DNA of 64,000 bases from Basidiobolus meristosporus CBS 931.73. Its lineage: Eukaryota > Basidiobolomycota > Basidiobolomycetes > Basidiobolales > Basidiobolaceae. The stretch lies in contig MCFE01000135.1 of assembly GCA_002104905.1 (NCBI GenBank), positions 62,001 to 126,000 on the forward strand, read 5' to 3'. Within the stretch, counting starts at the first letter, position 1. Each line of letters starts with the position of its first letter. Under the pieces are notes generated by a model. That model searched no databases. It was not told the origin of the DNA and saw nothing but the letters and a program-made list of their open reading frames with translations. Below, piece by piece: positions 46,435-60,010 of the stretch. The translations under genes and the position numbers were made by a program.

Positions 46435-48789
46435 TCTGTCGGGGCAAGAGAGTTTAGTTGACCAGGTTTGGAAGGAGCTGGCAGGCAAGTAAGCATACAA
46501 ACCTAATTGGGGATTAAATGAGGTGAAATGTAAAAGTAATGCTTTTTGTTCAACAAAAAATGATATGGGCAATGAGTAGTGAATGACCTATGGCAACGGT
46601 AACGAGCAAATAAGTAAAGGGTGGCCAGGTTGAAACAAAAATGCTATTGGACGAACCGGCTGTCTTGGATATGTGTAGGTTTTGGCGAAGAGGGACGTTT
46701 ATTCGATATTGTGTATAGAGAATGGTATGGTAATTTCTTCCAGCACTTCTATTTCGCCAACGTCGGCAAGCAACAACCGTAAGTGCAGTCCTTGGTTTCT
46801 TATTCTTTTTTTTCTGGTATTTTTTTTTATGCCTAGTATTACACTACATTCAATATAATTATATCGCCACATAGTCTAGATATGTGGTAATACATCACTG
46901 AAAAAAAAAACACCCCCAGCCAATCCAGAGACGCCCTTCTGATCAGAGTATTCCATTATCAAGTGCTCGCAGAGCGCATTGGACAGTAATATTGAGGAGG
47001 ATTGGGAAAATGCCGGAACATGGTCACGTTTCTTTTTTTCTCTGCTACACCCTGGAAATTCACCCATTTGTTCACCGATTCGTGACGGTTTCTGCAGAAA
47101 ATTTCCTTGTCTCGAAGTAGAAATCTATTGATTTATCCACTCGAAATATGTTCATGCATTGTGCACCCCTAGTACTAGACGGCAATCCTTCCTTCCAGAG
47201 ATCAAATCTGGTACATGATTGTCCTCCAAAAGATCGCTTGGATCACTGATTGATCGCTACCATTGATTCTTACCATATCTCGGTAAACTGGTCACAGCGT
47301 CTCCTTTTATTGAGGGTAATTGAAAGCACCTACGTGGCTACCGCATGATCGGAGTATCGTTCTTGAGAGCTGTAGGGTTTGGGAGGCCTCAGGTTGTACT
47401 AATGGCATCGAGTAATGTAAGAATCCCTGATAAACACTGGTCGAGTCAATCTCATGACCATGCCCATGCGCTCCTTCAACACCGCCTTACAATACACATC
47501 ATATATACACCTACACATGGATTATCATATGGTGTTAGAGCTTGTATATATGTTGCATATAATGGAAAACAATATAAATATAGGACCTGAAGCCAGAGGT
47601 GGACCAAAAAGGAAAATCCCATTTCATGGGGGAAAGTCAGATACGGGACTGAGTAGGCCTATATATGTAAATTGGGACGTTTTCTTGGTACTCTATTGAT
47701 TCAAGCCAATTATAGCATCTCCACTGGACAACAACAAATTGGTATAGCTGAAGTTTAAGGTGAGCCGTTGAGTAGATCATTCTTAGGTACGATTCGCGAT
47801 TCCCGATTTCAATGTCCGGGTTTCCGGTGTTTAAAATAGCAAGGAATCATCGACGAGGGGCACGTAAATGATGCTCTTCTCATCGTTTCTTCCGATTGTA
47901 GCGATGATACTAGTTTTATGTAAGTCAGCTGCCCTCGTTTTGATTTACTGCTGCATTAGGCTATTGCAGCAAGAGGACAGCAACAGGTGAGAAGGATAAG
48001 GATACGTGAGCTTATTAGGGAAAGTGATATCTTGCATCGGTGTTGTTTGTGCATCTGCTGAGAAGATGGCCGATTTTGTGTCACTTGTGTGGATCCAGTT
48101 GACATTGCAAATGTCGACAGGGATTTTGGAAGCAAAGGAGGCAATCGTAAACGCATATGGAGGTGAGTGAATCTGACGGGGATAACTCAGATATCCTCAG
48201 CCAGCCATCTAGTGCGGCTACTCGCACCCACACCCACCCCACACCCACACTCGCGCTCGAACTCACACTCACACTCACTCACACTGGCACCCATGTTCTA
48301 GTAGATGACTTCATATATTTCAATGAGATCTGATGACAAAATATTTCGAGCCGAAACAATCGTATTTGTTCGCTAAAGTGAATCAGTCGGAATGGGGAAA
48401 TTCATTTTATTTTATGAGATTCATTCGACAGCCACGTAATGATGCCTCAATCTCTAGCTTTTGTCAAATTTAGCGTTCCCGTGTTCTTGTTTGAAGATTG
48501 TATCGTGTTACTTACCTTACCCTCCTTTTTTCTGGTCCAAAATTATATCAACCTGCTTGTTCCTTTTTTTCTTGGATACTCCGTTTATCTTCGGGTAATG
48601 TTAACACCTTGTTTCTTTGAAGACCCATCCCAACCACAGCAATATACGATCCTCCCCCTGCTGGCATCTTACTAAATCTATATTCTGAAGCTCTAGACCC
48701 GATTGACGAAGACGATATTTTCCTGACCCGTATATTTTACCTCCTCCCCTTCTACCAAACTGTCAACTTCAGGTGCAACTTCAGCCGTC
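46435..48789. other. 2.3-kb intergenic region
   Basis: No supported gene on either strand. It contains poly-T runs (about 46806-46830), a poly-A run (about 46900) and a CA/CCCA-rich tract at 48228-48290. The last several hundred bases are pyrimidine-rich (CCTCCCCTTC-type), as expected for a fungal promoter upstream of the CYC8 start. Confidence 0.5.
48228..48290. repeat. Low-complexity CACACC/CTCACA tract
   Basis: Runs of CACCCACACCC, then CTCACACTCACACTCACTC. A degenerate simple repeat upstream of CYC8. Confidence 0.75.
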
Positions 48790-51700
48790 ATGGCTACCAC
48801 CTCAGCTCCCCAGCAAATGACACCTTCCCAAAAGTTGGTGTCTATGAACGAACAGACATGGCTTCAACTAGGTAAGCATTTTCGCGGTTCGGTGTGGATT
48901 CTCCTCATCTCGCTTGAGCTGACTGTAACTGCAATAGGCGCGTTGGCGGAGCTAATGCAGGAATTTGATCGCGCCATGAATGCTTATGAGGCTACCCTGA
49001 GGCATAATCCTTATTCCATACCTGCCCTCACACAAATCGCTTCCTTATGCAGAGGACGCGAGCAGTTCCCAAAAGTCAGTGTTCAGTTGAAAAGTTTTCC
49101 CCATCTATTTGTTCTAATGTCCAGAGGAAGGCTGTCGAATATTTTCAAAGAATTCTCAATATCGAGCAAAATAATGGTGAAATCTGGGGTGCTTTGGGTC
49201 ACTGCTATCTTATGATGGATGACCTGCAAAAAGCCTACACTGCTTATCAGCAAGCACTTTATCATCTTCCCAATCCCAAGGTTGTACATCCCACAGTACG
49301 GCACATCCTGCTAATCCCCACCAGCTAAATGTCAGTAAACTTCCAGGAACCCAAGCTTTGGTATGGCATCGGGATTCTGTATGACCGTTATCAATCACTA
49401 GAACACGCGGAAGAGGCGTTTACTGCTGTGCTACGAATGGATCCCAAATTTGAAAAGGCCAATGAAATCTACTTTAGACTGGGCATTATCTACAAACAAC
49501 AACAGAAATATGATCTCAGTCTGCAGGTGAATCCTTTGTAAATTGCACTGACCAGCGCTCGGACCCTCTAACAGCGTTCCCTAGTGTTTCCAATATATTC
49601 TCAGCTCACCTCCCCGCCCTCTTACCGAAGTAGACATCTGGTTCCAAATAGGCCATGTTTATGAGCAGCAAAAAGAAGTAACTTCCCTGCAAGCCTGACA
49701 TTCTTTAGCGTCACAATACTGACCATTGGTTCGTAGTACCAACTCGCTAAAGAAGCCTATGAAAGGGTTCTGACCGAGAATCCCAACCATGCCAAGGTGC
49801 TACAGCAACTGGGTTGGCTTTGTCACCAGCCGAATGCACCATTTGCTAATCAAGACACTGCCATTGGTTATTTGACAAAGTCATTGGAGGCTGGTATGTT
49901 CGACTTGATAATTGGGCTGGCATGCGTGAGGCCAAAACAAGCTAACATTCGAAATCACCCACAGACAGTGCTGATGCCCAATCGTGGTACTTGCTGGGTC
50001 GATGCTATATGGCTCAGCAGAAATACAGTAAAGCGTACGAGGCTTACCAACAGGCTGTGTAAGTGGTGTATCTCGACGATGGCACACATATCATAGACTT
50101 GACAATTTCAAAATAGGTATCGTGATGGTAAGAATCCCACCTTCTGGTGCTCCATTGGTGTGCTCTACTATCAGATACAACAGGTTAGTCGGTCATGATT
50201 TTGCACGATGCTTGGAATGCGGTCATAACAATCTCATCGCCATAGTACCGGGATGCTTTGGATGCCTACAGCAGAGCCATTAGGTTGAACCCATATATTA
50301 GTGAAGTATGGTACGACTTGGGAACATTATACGAATCTTGCAACAATCAAATCAACGATGCTATTGACGCCTATCAACGTGCTGCCGAGCTCGATCCCAA
50401 CAATCCCCATATCAAGCAAAGACTGGTTCTGTTAAGAAACGCGCAAGCTGGAGGGTAAGCGTCTTGCTTTAAGGCAAGAGAGGTCCTTTGGAGCCAGACT
50501 GATTGACCTCACATGTTTATAGTCCCCCAAGCAGCTCAGCCCCTGTACCGCAAGACGTCAACCTTACGATGTACCAAAATAGCAACGCTTCAGCTATGGC
50601 TGGCATTCCACCTCAGTTTGGCCAGGTACAGATGAATCGAGTGTGTGATTACAAGAGGTCGCTTACTGAATATATAATCGCATTGAATACAGAGTTTAGG
50701 CCCTACATCCCAAGGACCACCCCAAAGTATGCCAGGCTTCCCTCTGAGACCCCCTGAAAGTAGACCCGGTGGCCCAGTTCCACCTCCACTGGTACTTGTG
50801 TGTAGCATTGCGCTTGATTTTAGGTGATATTAATTGGTTTTTGTCTAGTCCGGTCCGCCAAACGAGCCCGCTATGGGTGGTAGAGATATGCCGTCAGGCC
50901 CTCCACCAGGACCCCCCGGTTTCATGAGACGCACGCCTCCACCTTTCAGTCACCAGCCTCGTGAAGAATCTCAAAGAATGCCCGAGATAGGAGGCGGGAT
51001 GAGAGGACCGTATGGTGCAGACGGAAGAACGCAGCCCTACATGAGTCCACAGCAACCATTGAAACCCCCCAATAGCGACGGCTACTCTTCTGGTCCTCCA
51101 CAAGATTATCGGATGCCGTTGAGACCACCTAGTGCGCCATCTCCAGTAATGCGTCCTCCGGAGATGCATCCCCCTCATCCCATGCAAGCCTCCCACCGAG
51201 GATCTCCGTTTGGTGAGCGCAGAAACGAAATGGAAATGGACCCGAGCAAAGTTAAACAGGAGCCTTCCAATAGACCAGGTAATGGAATGAATCCTTATCA
51301 TAGAAACGAAGCACACTCGCTTCCGGGATCAGTCGAGAGATCGCCCAGAATGCATCAAAACGAGTCCCCCTACAATGTCGACTTGGCTAGAAGATCCCTC
51401 GGGCCCGGCATTCCTACACCTTCGTCAATGTCCATGATGATGGACCACAAAACACACATGATGTCACCATCGGATGAAAGAAAGTAAGTGACATATGCCT
51501 AGCGCAGGTGATTGGTTTAGGCACTTATATCCACATGTGAATTAGAAACAGCCCAGTGGCCGGCATAAAAGATTTAAGAACACTTACACCTTCGCCTGCA
51601 CCCACGCACAACGATGGAAGACACGCTGATGTCAAAAGAGCAAGCATGCCTCCTGAGATCCGAAACATGAAGGAAAGCCCCAGCCCACATCCTCAACATG

Positions 51701-52063
51701 CTCGCCCTGATGGGATGAATACTCTCAACAAGCCCAGCAACTACTCACCCATATCCTCTCGACCCGATAAGCCAGGTATGGGCGCACCACCTCGCCAAGT
51801 TGACGAGGACTACGACGGGGCGGAAGCGTTGGTCGGCATCAGCGAAAAAGCAGCAAGCATGGGCCGACATGCTGATCCCAAAGATGTAAGTGATGATATG
51901 CATCTGGTTTATCCGAACAAAAGCTGAATTGGCTCCCCCTCATCCCCATCAGAACTACAGCCAGGAACATCGACCGGGCTCAGCACCACTCACCGGTCCA
52001 CAGAACTCGAACGGACACCACCAATCACCGCGGCTACCAGGCCCCCAACCCAGTTCTAATTAA
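48790..52063 (+). CDS. CYC8: Cyc8/Ssn6-type TPR transcriptional corepressor
   Basis: Joins Tup1 to DNA-bound repressors to silence glucose-, stress- and mating-type-regulated genes. A many-exon gene with introns of about 50-60 bp. The start is ATG 48790 (TTSAPQQMTPSQKLVSMNEQ), spliced at 48871 to GALAELMQEFDRAMNAYEAT. About nine to ten TPR units follow to about 50455: for example EIWGALGHCYLMMDDLQKAY, KLWYGIGILYDRYQSLEHAE, KVLQQLGWLCHQPNAPFANQ, FWCSIGVLYYQIQQ and EVWYDLGTLYESCNNQINDA. These match Cyc8 closely in order. The C-terminal half is Pro/Gln/Met-rich and disordered (PSGPPPGPPGFMRRTPPP), ending PQPSSN with TAA at 52061. It lacks the long polyglutamine tracts of yeast Cyc8. The gene is in tandem with ENP2 downstream. 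Confidence 0.92.
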
Positions 52064-52656
52064 TTTGCAAGATCGCTCGGATTCATTAGAAGCCTAACTT
52101 TAGATTCTTTGTCATGATCCTTCAAGAAAACGCTCATACAGCTCGGGATATCATTTTTTGGATTGACCCATCATCAGGGATCCGTTTCATACCGATTCCA
52201 CTTCCGGATAAACTCCACCACCGCTCTATTCAAACTTGCTTCCTTTGAAATCTTTGTCTGTTATATAAATAATTTTCTTCTCTTAAACCAAGCATCGATC
52301 CTGGGGGTTAATGGATTTTTATTACGACGGAATAAAGCTCACATATCAATTTCCACCCCACACTGGCATAAGAATGCCGCAGTCAGCCGCAAGCCCTCCA
52401 GCATAGTCCCCCCCCCCCAGGCCTAAGCTAATGCAGCATGGCTTAGTAAAAAAAAGGAAGGGTGACTGCCGAATCCATCGGTGATCCACACACGACTCGA
52501 AAAAAAAAAGAAAATCGAGGATTGAAAAAAAAAGGTTGGCCAAGTGGTAGGGCCGGAATTTCCCATGTAAATCATACTCCACTTCGTATGGAATAGAATT
52601 TTGTTTTCGAAGAGGACCTTGCATATATACATAGATAGTCGAGAACATACACACAC
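52064..52656. other. Intergenic CYC8-ENP2
   Basis: About 590 bp, with a run of about 12 C (around 52410) and A-rich runs (52450-52535). No gene seen; minus-strand ORFs here are chance. Confidence 0.45.
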
Positions 52657-54750
52657 ATGTCGATTCAGGTCTCCAACCCAAACAATGTCAAGATCTATCA
52701 GGTATCTGGCACCAACACCTCGAGGGCGATCCCGGACTGGTTGGCCAGAAGAAAGCGGAGGGCCCTGAAAAACGATCTTGGTAGGTGCCGTTTTGTTGTA
52801 GGTTGTGTCGTTCCCCGTTTGGCTAACCCTGGTTTCCACAGAATGGAGACATCGCATCGAGCTCATCCAAGATTTCGAGTTCCCAGAGGCCTCCATTAAA
52901 GTGAAGCCCACCAGAGATGGCAAATACGTGGTCGCCACCGGCGTTTACAAGCCCCAGATGCGCGTCTTTGAGTACGCCGAGATGTCCATGAAGTTCGAGC
53001 GTCACACCGACGCCGAGAATGTAAATTTCGTCCTCTTATCCGACGATTGGACCAAGTCCGCTTTGCTTCAAAACGACAGATCGGTGGAGTTGCACGCACA
53101 GGGCGGTATTCATTACAGAACCAGAATCCCCAAGTTTGGTAGAGATTTGGACTATCATTTCCCCTCCTGCGATCTGCTCGTTGGTGGAGCCTCAAACGAA
53201 GTCTACCGGTTGAATCTCGACCAAGGCAGGTTCCTGAACCCCCTGGTGACCGACGCCACCGGTGTGAACGTCGTGGAAATCAACCCTGCCCATCAATTGT
53301 TCGGGTTTGGTACCGAGGATGGTACAGTCGAGTTCTGGGACCCTAGATCCAGGTCGAAAATCGGCAGCTTAGCCCCCACATTGCCAGCCGATATGTTTGT
53401 CGATGACCTCTCGAAGCTGGAAATCACCAGCTTGAAGTACCGCAACGATGGTTTGTCCTTGGCTGTGGGCACCTCTACCGGACACGTCCTCCTCTATGAT
53501 CTTAGAAACGCACGCCCTTGGATGGTCAAGGATCATCAGTATGGCTTCCCAATTAAATCCCTTCACTGGCTAGAGGGCGGAAACAGCGAGAGTGAAGAAG
53601 GAAAGGTGCTCAGTGCTGATAGCAAAATCATCAAGATTTGGAACCGCGACTCTGGCAAGCACTTCACGTCCATCGAGCCCACCCAAGATATCAATGATGT
53701 CTGTGTGGTGCCAGATTCAGGCCTCCTCTTTGTGGCCAATGAAGGCATTCAAATTCACAGTTACTACATCCCAAGCTTGGGTCCCGCCCCCAGGTGGTCA
53801 TCCTTCTTGGACAATCTCACCGAAGAACTCGAAGAGAATCCTCAACAGAATGTCTATGAGAATTACAAGTTCGTCACTCGTAAGGAACTCCATAGCCTGG
53901 GACTCGACCATTTGGTCGGAACCAGTGTGCTCAGAGCATACATGCACGGATTCTTCATGGACCTTCGCCTGTACGAGAAGGCCAAGCTTATTGCCAATCC
54001 ATTTGCTTACGAAGAGTACCGCGCTCGCGCCGTCCAAGATAAGATGGACAAGGAACGCGAGAGTCGTATCCGCGCCAAGAAGAACCTTCCCAAGGTCAAC
54101 AAAGCGTTGGCTTCACGCTTACTCAAAGAGGACGAGAAGAAGAAGAAGAAGCATGGAGAAGAGGCCGCCGAGAAACTCAATCCTCTCAAGGATTCCCGTT
54201 TCACGGACTTGTTCAGCAATCCAGAGTTCGAGGTGGATGAGGAGAGTAGTGAGTTCCAAATGCTCCGACCCGTCAAGAGTCAAGATCCTAGTAAGAACTT
54301 CGTGGAGGTCGAAGAGGACGAGGATGTTGATGAGGATGAAGAGAGTGAGCCTGAAGGCAAGGGAAGTGATGAGAGCACTTCTGAGTCTGATTCTGACTTT
54401 GATGATCTTCGTCAAATCCGCAAGAGCAACAAATCCAAGGCCAAGAAACCCGCTCAGCGTAAGGCCACTAGCTCTGGATCGATCAGAGCTGGCGTGTCCG
54501 ATCGCAAGCATCCACCCAAGTTCTATGAGATGAAGGTTGGTGTCGTTTGATTAGACTAGTTCTCGACCATTTGCTTACTAATGTTTGATTTCGCTAGGCT
54601 GGAGGCCAACGCCGGGTTTCGCAAAAGTCGTTTGGAGACAGAGTTGGCAAAGAACTTTCTGGAAAGCGCTTCAATCGGGTGTCTCGCACAGCTATGGGTG
54701 GTATGGAGATGAGCTTCAAGGTGTCCACCAACAAGAAAACCAGACATTAG
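52657..54750 (+). CDS. ENP2: Nucleolar ribosome-biogenesis WD protein Enp2/NOL10
   Basis: Component of the 90S/SSU processome needed for 18S rRNA maturation. Three exons (52657-52780, 52842-54535 and 54598-54750) give 656 residues, a normal length. The N-terminus is NPNNVKIYQVSGTNTSRAIP and PDWLARRKRRALKND, conserved in the family. A WD40 propeller follows (FGFGTEDGTVEFWDPRSRSK, LAVGTSTGHVLLYDLRNARP, KIIKIWNRDSGKHFTSIEP), then NYKFVTRKELHSLGLDHLVG. A NUC153 segment follows (DSRFTDLFSNPEFEVDEES), then acidic stretches, and a basic end (SFKVSTNKKTRH). Introns are 61 and 62 bp. Confidence 0.95.
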
Positions 54751-55242
54751 TTTCGTTGACGGCGTCCGAAACTTGTGCATCTAACATTTTTTGTATCGAA
54801 TAGTAATAAATAGTAAAATAGACCAATGCAATTAATAAAATTCACTCTGAATATCGTTGAAATCCAACCCTCTGCTCTGCTACACTATTCATGTTGCCGA
54901 CCATGGCCCTAGCCTTCACCAAACCCTGCACCTAGCCAATTGTGCATTGGCAATTTCGATCACCACTCCACTCCTCGCTTAGTAATCAGACAAGGCCGCT
55001 CAGGAGATCCGAGTTTACTAGAAAAAAACGAAAATTTCCCATTAGAAATCAACCCCGAGGTCACATGACGCGAAATGGATACTTCAAAAGTAACTTCGGA
55101 TTCCCAGCCATCCTTCCTTCTCCCTTGTTCTCTCGTCTTTGAGGTGAGAAAAAAGTTCATCTTCTACCGAATGAAGAGTTCATCCATTTTCCCAAGATGC
55201 CCAGAAGTAACATAGGATTTTCAATTCGTAGGATTAATCAAA

Positions 55243-55890
55243 ATGGGTCGCCGTCCAGCTCGTTGTTACCGTTACTGCAAAAACAAGCCTTACCCCAAGT
55301 CTCGTTTCTGTCGTGGTGTCCCCGACCCCAAGATCAGAATCTTCGATTTGGGTCGTAAGAAGGCCAGCGTTGATGAGTTCCCTCTCTGTGTTCACTTGAT
55401 CTCCAACGAATACGAACAGCTTTCCAGCGAAGCCCTTGAAGCCGCCCGTATTAGTTGCAACAAGTACATCACCAAGATGGCCGGTAAGGACTCCTTCCAC
55501 TTGCGTGTTCGTGTCCACCCCTATCACGTCGTCCGTATCAACAAGATGTTGTCTTGCGCTGGTGCTGATAGACTTCAGACTGGTATGCGTGGTGCTTTCG
55601 GTAAGCCCCAAGGTACCGTTGCCCGTGTCAACATTGGTCAAATCATCTTCTCCATCCGTACCAAGGACTCCAACAAGGCTGTTGTCATTGAGGCCCTTCG
55701 TCGTGCCAAGTACAAGTTCCCCGGTCAACAAAAGATCATTCTCTCCAAGAAGTGGGGCTTCACCAAGCTCACTCGTGAGGAATACGTTGTCGAGCGTCAA
55801 GCCGGACGTCTCCAACCCGATGGTTGCTACGTCAAGTACATCACCGAGCGCGGTCCCCTCCAAAACCACTTCAACAGAATCTCTGCCTAA
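55243..55890 (+). CDS. RPL10: 60S ribosomal protein L10 (uL16)
   Basis: Large-subunit protein at the subunit interface, one of the last to join pre-60S in the cytoplasm. Single exon, 215 residues. It starts [20 protein letters not shown] after Met; also [35 protein letters not shown], the P-site loop [20 protein letters not shown], and [13 protein letters not shown]. Codon choice is very biased (CGT for Arg, AAG for Lys), as in highly expressed genes. A TTCGTAG just before ATTAATCAAAATG could be the end of a 5'-UTR intron. AATAAA follows at 55915. Confidence 0.97.
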   Translation: MGRRPARCYRYCKNKPYPKSRFCRGVPDPKIRIFDLGRKKASVDEFPLCVHLISNEYEQLSSEALEAARISCNKYITKMAGKDSFHLRVRVHPYHVVRINKMLSCAGADRLQTGMRGAFGKPQGTVARVNIGQIIFSIRTKDSNKAVVIEALRRAKYKFPGQQKIILSKKWGFTKLTREEYVVERQAGRLQPDGCYVKYITERGPLQNHFNRISA

Positions 55891-56514
55891 AGATCTTCAC
55901 CTTATTTTTGATAAAATAAACAAAGAACAATTTAGCTGGACCGTTGACACAACTACATCCTCGATTTTCTAAAGAGTATTTCGGCGCTACGGGCGCATCA
56001 ATATTTATCTTCATCCACACTGGCCAACGGCTGTTGTGGCCACAGCATCTCTGGCCTTGGTTCGCGGTGCAGCGAGAATCAATTTCTCGTCGTACCTGGA
56101 GTTTAGAGGCGGCAACAAGTTCATGCGTTGGATCTCTGCGTATCCGTGGCAGGTGACTGGAAAGTTTTTTTTTCCACCTCCCAGATCATAATAATATTTA
56201 ATCCAATAAACGGGGCGTATTTCGGGACAAATATGCCAAAAAAAGGGAGATATTATCGAAGTCTGAGAGTTGAGGAATACGGGGATCAAACAATAAAAAA
56301 TTGAGGCCATCGTACGAACCATCTTTCTCTTCCCGTTGTAACTTGGAATTCGCCTCCTTAGTAAAGGTCAGTTCCCATATCTAGGCATATCCAATGGAAT
56401 GTTTTCAGCAATCCATCAACCACCAGTTCATTGTGCTCGCCTCTTCCTCAATACTGTTAGCACCAGCAATGGCTAATTCTTGCGCTGATTGATATTTCTA
56501 GTTACCTAGTCAAG
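55891..56514. other. Intergenic RPL10-RPS10
   Basis: About 620 bp: RPL10 3' end with AATAAA at 55915-55920, then promoter and leader of RPS10. A TGATATTTCTAG shortly before the RPS10 start may be a 5'-UTR intron acceptor. No snoRNA recognised by eye. Confidence 0.4.
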
Positions 56515-56958
56515 ATGCTTATTCCCAAGCAAAACAGAAAACTCATCTACGAGAGCCTTTTCAAGGAAGGCGTTATGGTCGCCAAGAAGGACTTCAATGC
56601 TGCCAAGCATGATGAACTCGATGTTCCTAACCTCCAAGTTATTAAGGCTTTGCAATCCCTTAACTCCCGCGGTTACGTCAAGACCCAGTTCTCGTGGCAA
56701 CACTACTACTACTTCTTGACTAACGAGGGTATCGAATACCTCCGTGAGTTCTTGCACTTGCCTGCCGAGATTGTCCCCGCTACCATGAAGAAGACCGCCA
56801 GACCTGTTGGTATCCGCCCTCGTCAAGAAGGTGACCGTCCCTTCAGAGGTCCTCGTGGCGATCGTGAAGGTTACAGACGTCGTGACGACGGTGCTAAGAA
56901 GGAAGGTGCTTCTGGCGACTTCAAGCCCGAATTCCGCGGTCGTCGTGAACAACAATAA
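56515..56958 (+). CDS. RPS10: 40S ribosomal protein S10 (eS10)
   Basis: Small-subunit protein near the mRNA entry/beak region. Single exon, 147 residues. After Met it reads [20 protein letters not shown], then [20 protein letters not shown] and [20 protein letters not shown], the winged-helix core. The tail is Arg/Gly-rich ([19 protein letters not shown] ... FRGRREQQ), as usual for eS10. Biased codons as in RPL10. AATAAA at 57063. Confidence 0.96.
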   Translation: MLIPKQNRKLIYESLFKEGVMVAKKDFNAAKHDELDVPNLQVIKALQSLNSRGYVKTQFSWQHYYYFLTNEGIEYLREFLHLPAEIVPATMKKTARPVGIRPRQEGDRPFRGPRGDREGYRRRDDGAKKEGASGDFKPEFRGRREQQ

Positions 56959-57062
56959 ACGTCCAAGTGGATTCACCTGGTTCCTCTCTCTGCTAATAAA
57001 AACCTTCGGAGCAAGTAGGAATTTCCGGCACATATGCTTAAGACAACCAATTCTGAACATAC

Positions 57063-57068
57063 AATAAA
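57063..57068 (+). terminator. Polyadenylation signal of RPS10
   Basis: AATAAA about 105 bp after the RPS10 stop, in the gap to the convergent RIO2 gene. Confidence 0.5.
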
Positions 57069-57147
57069 ACTTTTGTCTGGTTTTTAACTGAACTGCATTT
57101 ATTCACTGAATTAATGTTCTAAATCGAGGGTGAATGATGGCTGCTCT

Positions 57148-58721
<1,574 letters not shown>

Positions 58722-58892
58722 ATTTCCAGAAACGTTGGGTCGCAAGGGAAAGTGGATATCGGGCCACACTATGTCCCGCACTTACATACACAAAAAAATC
58801 CACTACAAGAGAAAAAAAAGTTCATCCGTTTTTGACCATCTGATAAGTTAACCATTTTGAGATTAATTTGGTTGTTTATTTGCAAGTCACAT

Positions 58893-58980
58893 CGACTAAA
58901 TGTGCCGCTGGGTAGCTGTCACTCGGCCGACTAAATATGCTGTCGAGTGACTGTAACTACGTCGACTAAATCCGCTCTGG
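58893..58980. repeat. 35-bp tandem repeat at the SDR 3' end
   Basis: Units starting CGACTAAAT at 58893, 58928 and 58963 give an exact 35-bp period; the third is partial and overlaps the SDR stop codon. The copies are diverged inside. Confidence 0.7.
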
Positions 58981-59802
58981 GAATCGTTCTGAAAACGGGG
59001 CCAACTGACGACCGTCAACATCAGTGAAATTAAACATGCGCGCGATCTCGCCCACCTCCCACATCTTTCCACCCAGGTCGGCGTTAGACTCATTGGAAGC
59101 CAACGCCACCACCGCACGCCCAACGTAGTTTACCGTCTCGATGTCCTTGTGTTCTTCTTCGGGAACGTTGGCATCCACCATACGCTCCGTCATCATCCAG
59201 CCAGGGGACAATGCCAAGGCAGTGATATTGTGTTTGGAGAGATCGGAGTTCATGCCGAACGATATCCTGGTGAGGGAAGACTTCACCACGTCGTAGTATA
59301 AATTTCCGTTGTACTTTTCCTTCATCGGAGAGCTGATGTTGATGATTAGGCCCTTTTTCCGGGGTACCATCAGTGCAGCAGCCAAACTGGCCGCCACTAT
59401 GTTCGACCTTACTCCTACTCTAGACATGGTATCCCAATGCTCGATATGTAACTCCCAGAACGGGCTGGTTTTCACCTCCGTTTCATAGCCTCCCCAGGCG
59501 TTGTTCACCAGTAGATCCAACTTTCCGTAGTCTGCAGCGATCTTGTCAAATACCGCCTTCACCTGTCCGTCGTCCCCATGGTCACATATCACTGCTATGC
59601 CCTTGCCACCCAGAGCAGTCACCCTTTCCGCAGTTTGCTCGACAGTTTCTGCGCGCCCTTGGGTGGTTGTTCCCGTGCTGCTGCTCCTTCCGGTAACATA
59701 AACAGTGCAGCCTGCCTCTCCAAGACATAAAGCAATTCCTTTGCCAGCGCCTCTGGACGCCCCAGTCACCAGCGCAACCACACCAGCCAAGCTCTTCGAC
59801 AT
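58966..59802 (-). CDS. Short-chain dehydrogenase/reductase, DHRS1-like
   Basis: NAD(P)-dependent oxidoreductase of the classical SDR fold; DHRS1-type enzymes act on steroids and small carbonyls, but the substrate here is unknown. 278 residues from the Met at 59802 (SKSLAGVVALVTGASRGAGK). The cofactor motif is TGASRGAGKG. VTGRSS follows the second beta strand; there are also NNAWGG and INISS. The catalytic YxxxK is YDVVK. The open frame continues upstream to 60057 but is promoter: a TATATATATATAA (about 59827-59837) lies 25-35 bp before the chosen ATG. No introns. Divergent from RPL3 with only 208 bp between start codons. Confidence 0.88.
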   Translation of the reverse strand: MSKSLAGVVALVTGASRGAGKGIALCLGEAGCTVYVTGRSSSTGTTTQGRAETVEQTAERVTALGGKGIAVICDHGDDGQVKAVFDKIAADYGKLDLLVNNAWGGYETEVKTSPFWELHIEHWDTMSRVGVRSNIVAASLAAALMVPRKKGLIINISSPMKEKYNGNLYYDVVKSSLTRISFGMNSDLSKHNITALALSPGWMMTERMVDANVPEEEHKDIETVNYVGRAVVALASNESNADLGGKMWEVGEIARMFNFTDVDGRQLAPFSERFPERI

Positions 59803-60010
59803 GTCCAGGAGGACAGCATTGCGGGCATATATATATAACGGCTGGTTACGTAATTGGTACAAATCCAATAGAAAAAAAAAAGAAATCAACGGACCCGAGT
59901 TCCATCTCCACTCCCCGATGGTGGTGGAGGAAATTTTTTTTCTCGCACAGAACAATAAATTAATACGATTGTTCCAGCTGTTATTCTCCCTCTCAACATC
60001 CTCGACTACC
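59803..60010. promoter_or_regulatory. Compact bidirectional promoter, SDR / RPL3
   Basis: 208 bp between divergent start codons. On the SDR side TATATATATATAA at 59827-59837; on the RPL3 side a CCTCTCAACATCCTCGACTACC leader rich in pyrimidines. A poly-A run and an AT-rich centre (about 59870-59960) lie between. Confidence 0.55.

Noticed and set aside
52346-52938. Minus-strand ORFs of 111 and 171 codons upstream of ENP2
   Set aside because: They run through homopolymer tracts and overlap ENP2 exon 1 in antisense; no support.
53592-54533. 313-codon plus-strand ORF in another frame of ENP2
   Set aside because: Arg/Ser/Lys-rich out-of-frame reading of a verified WD-repeat gene.
55234-55869. 211-codon minus-strand ORF opposite RPL10
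   Set aside because: Same effect: codon bias of RPL10 removes stops on the opposite strand.
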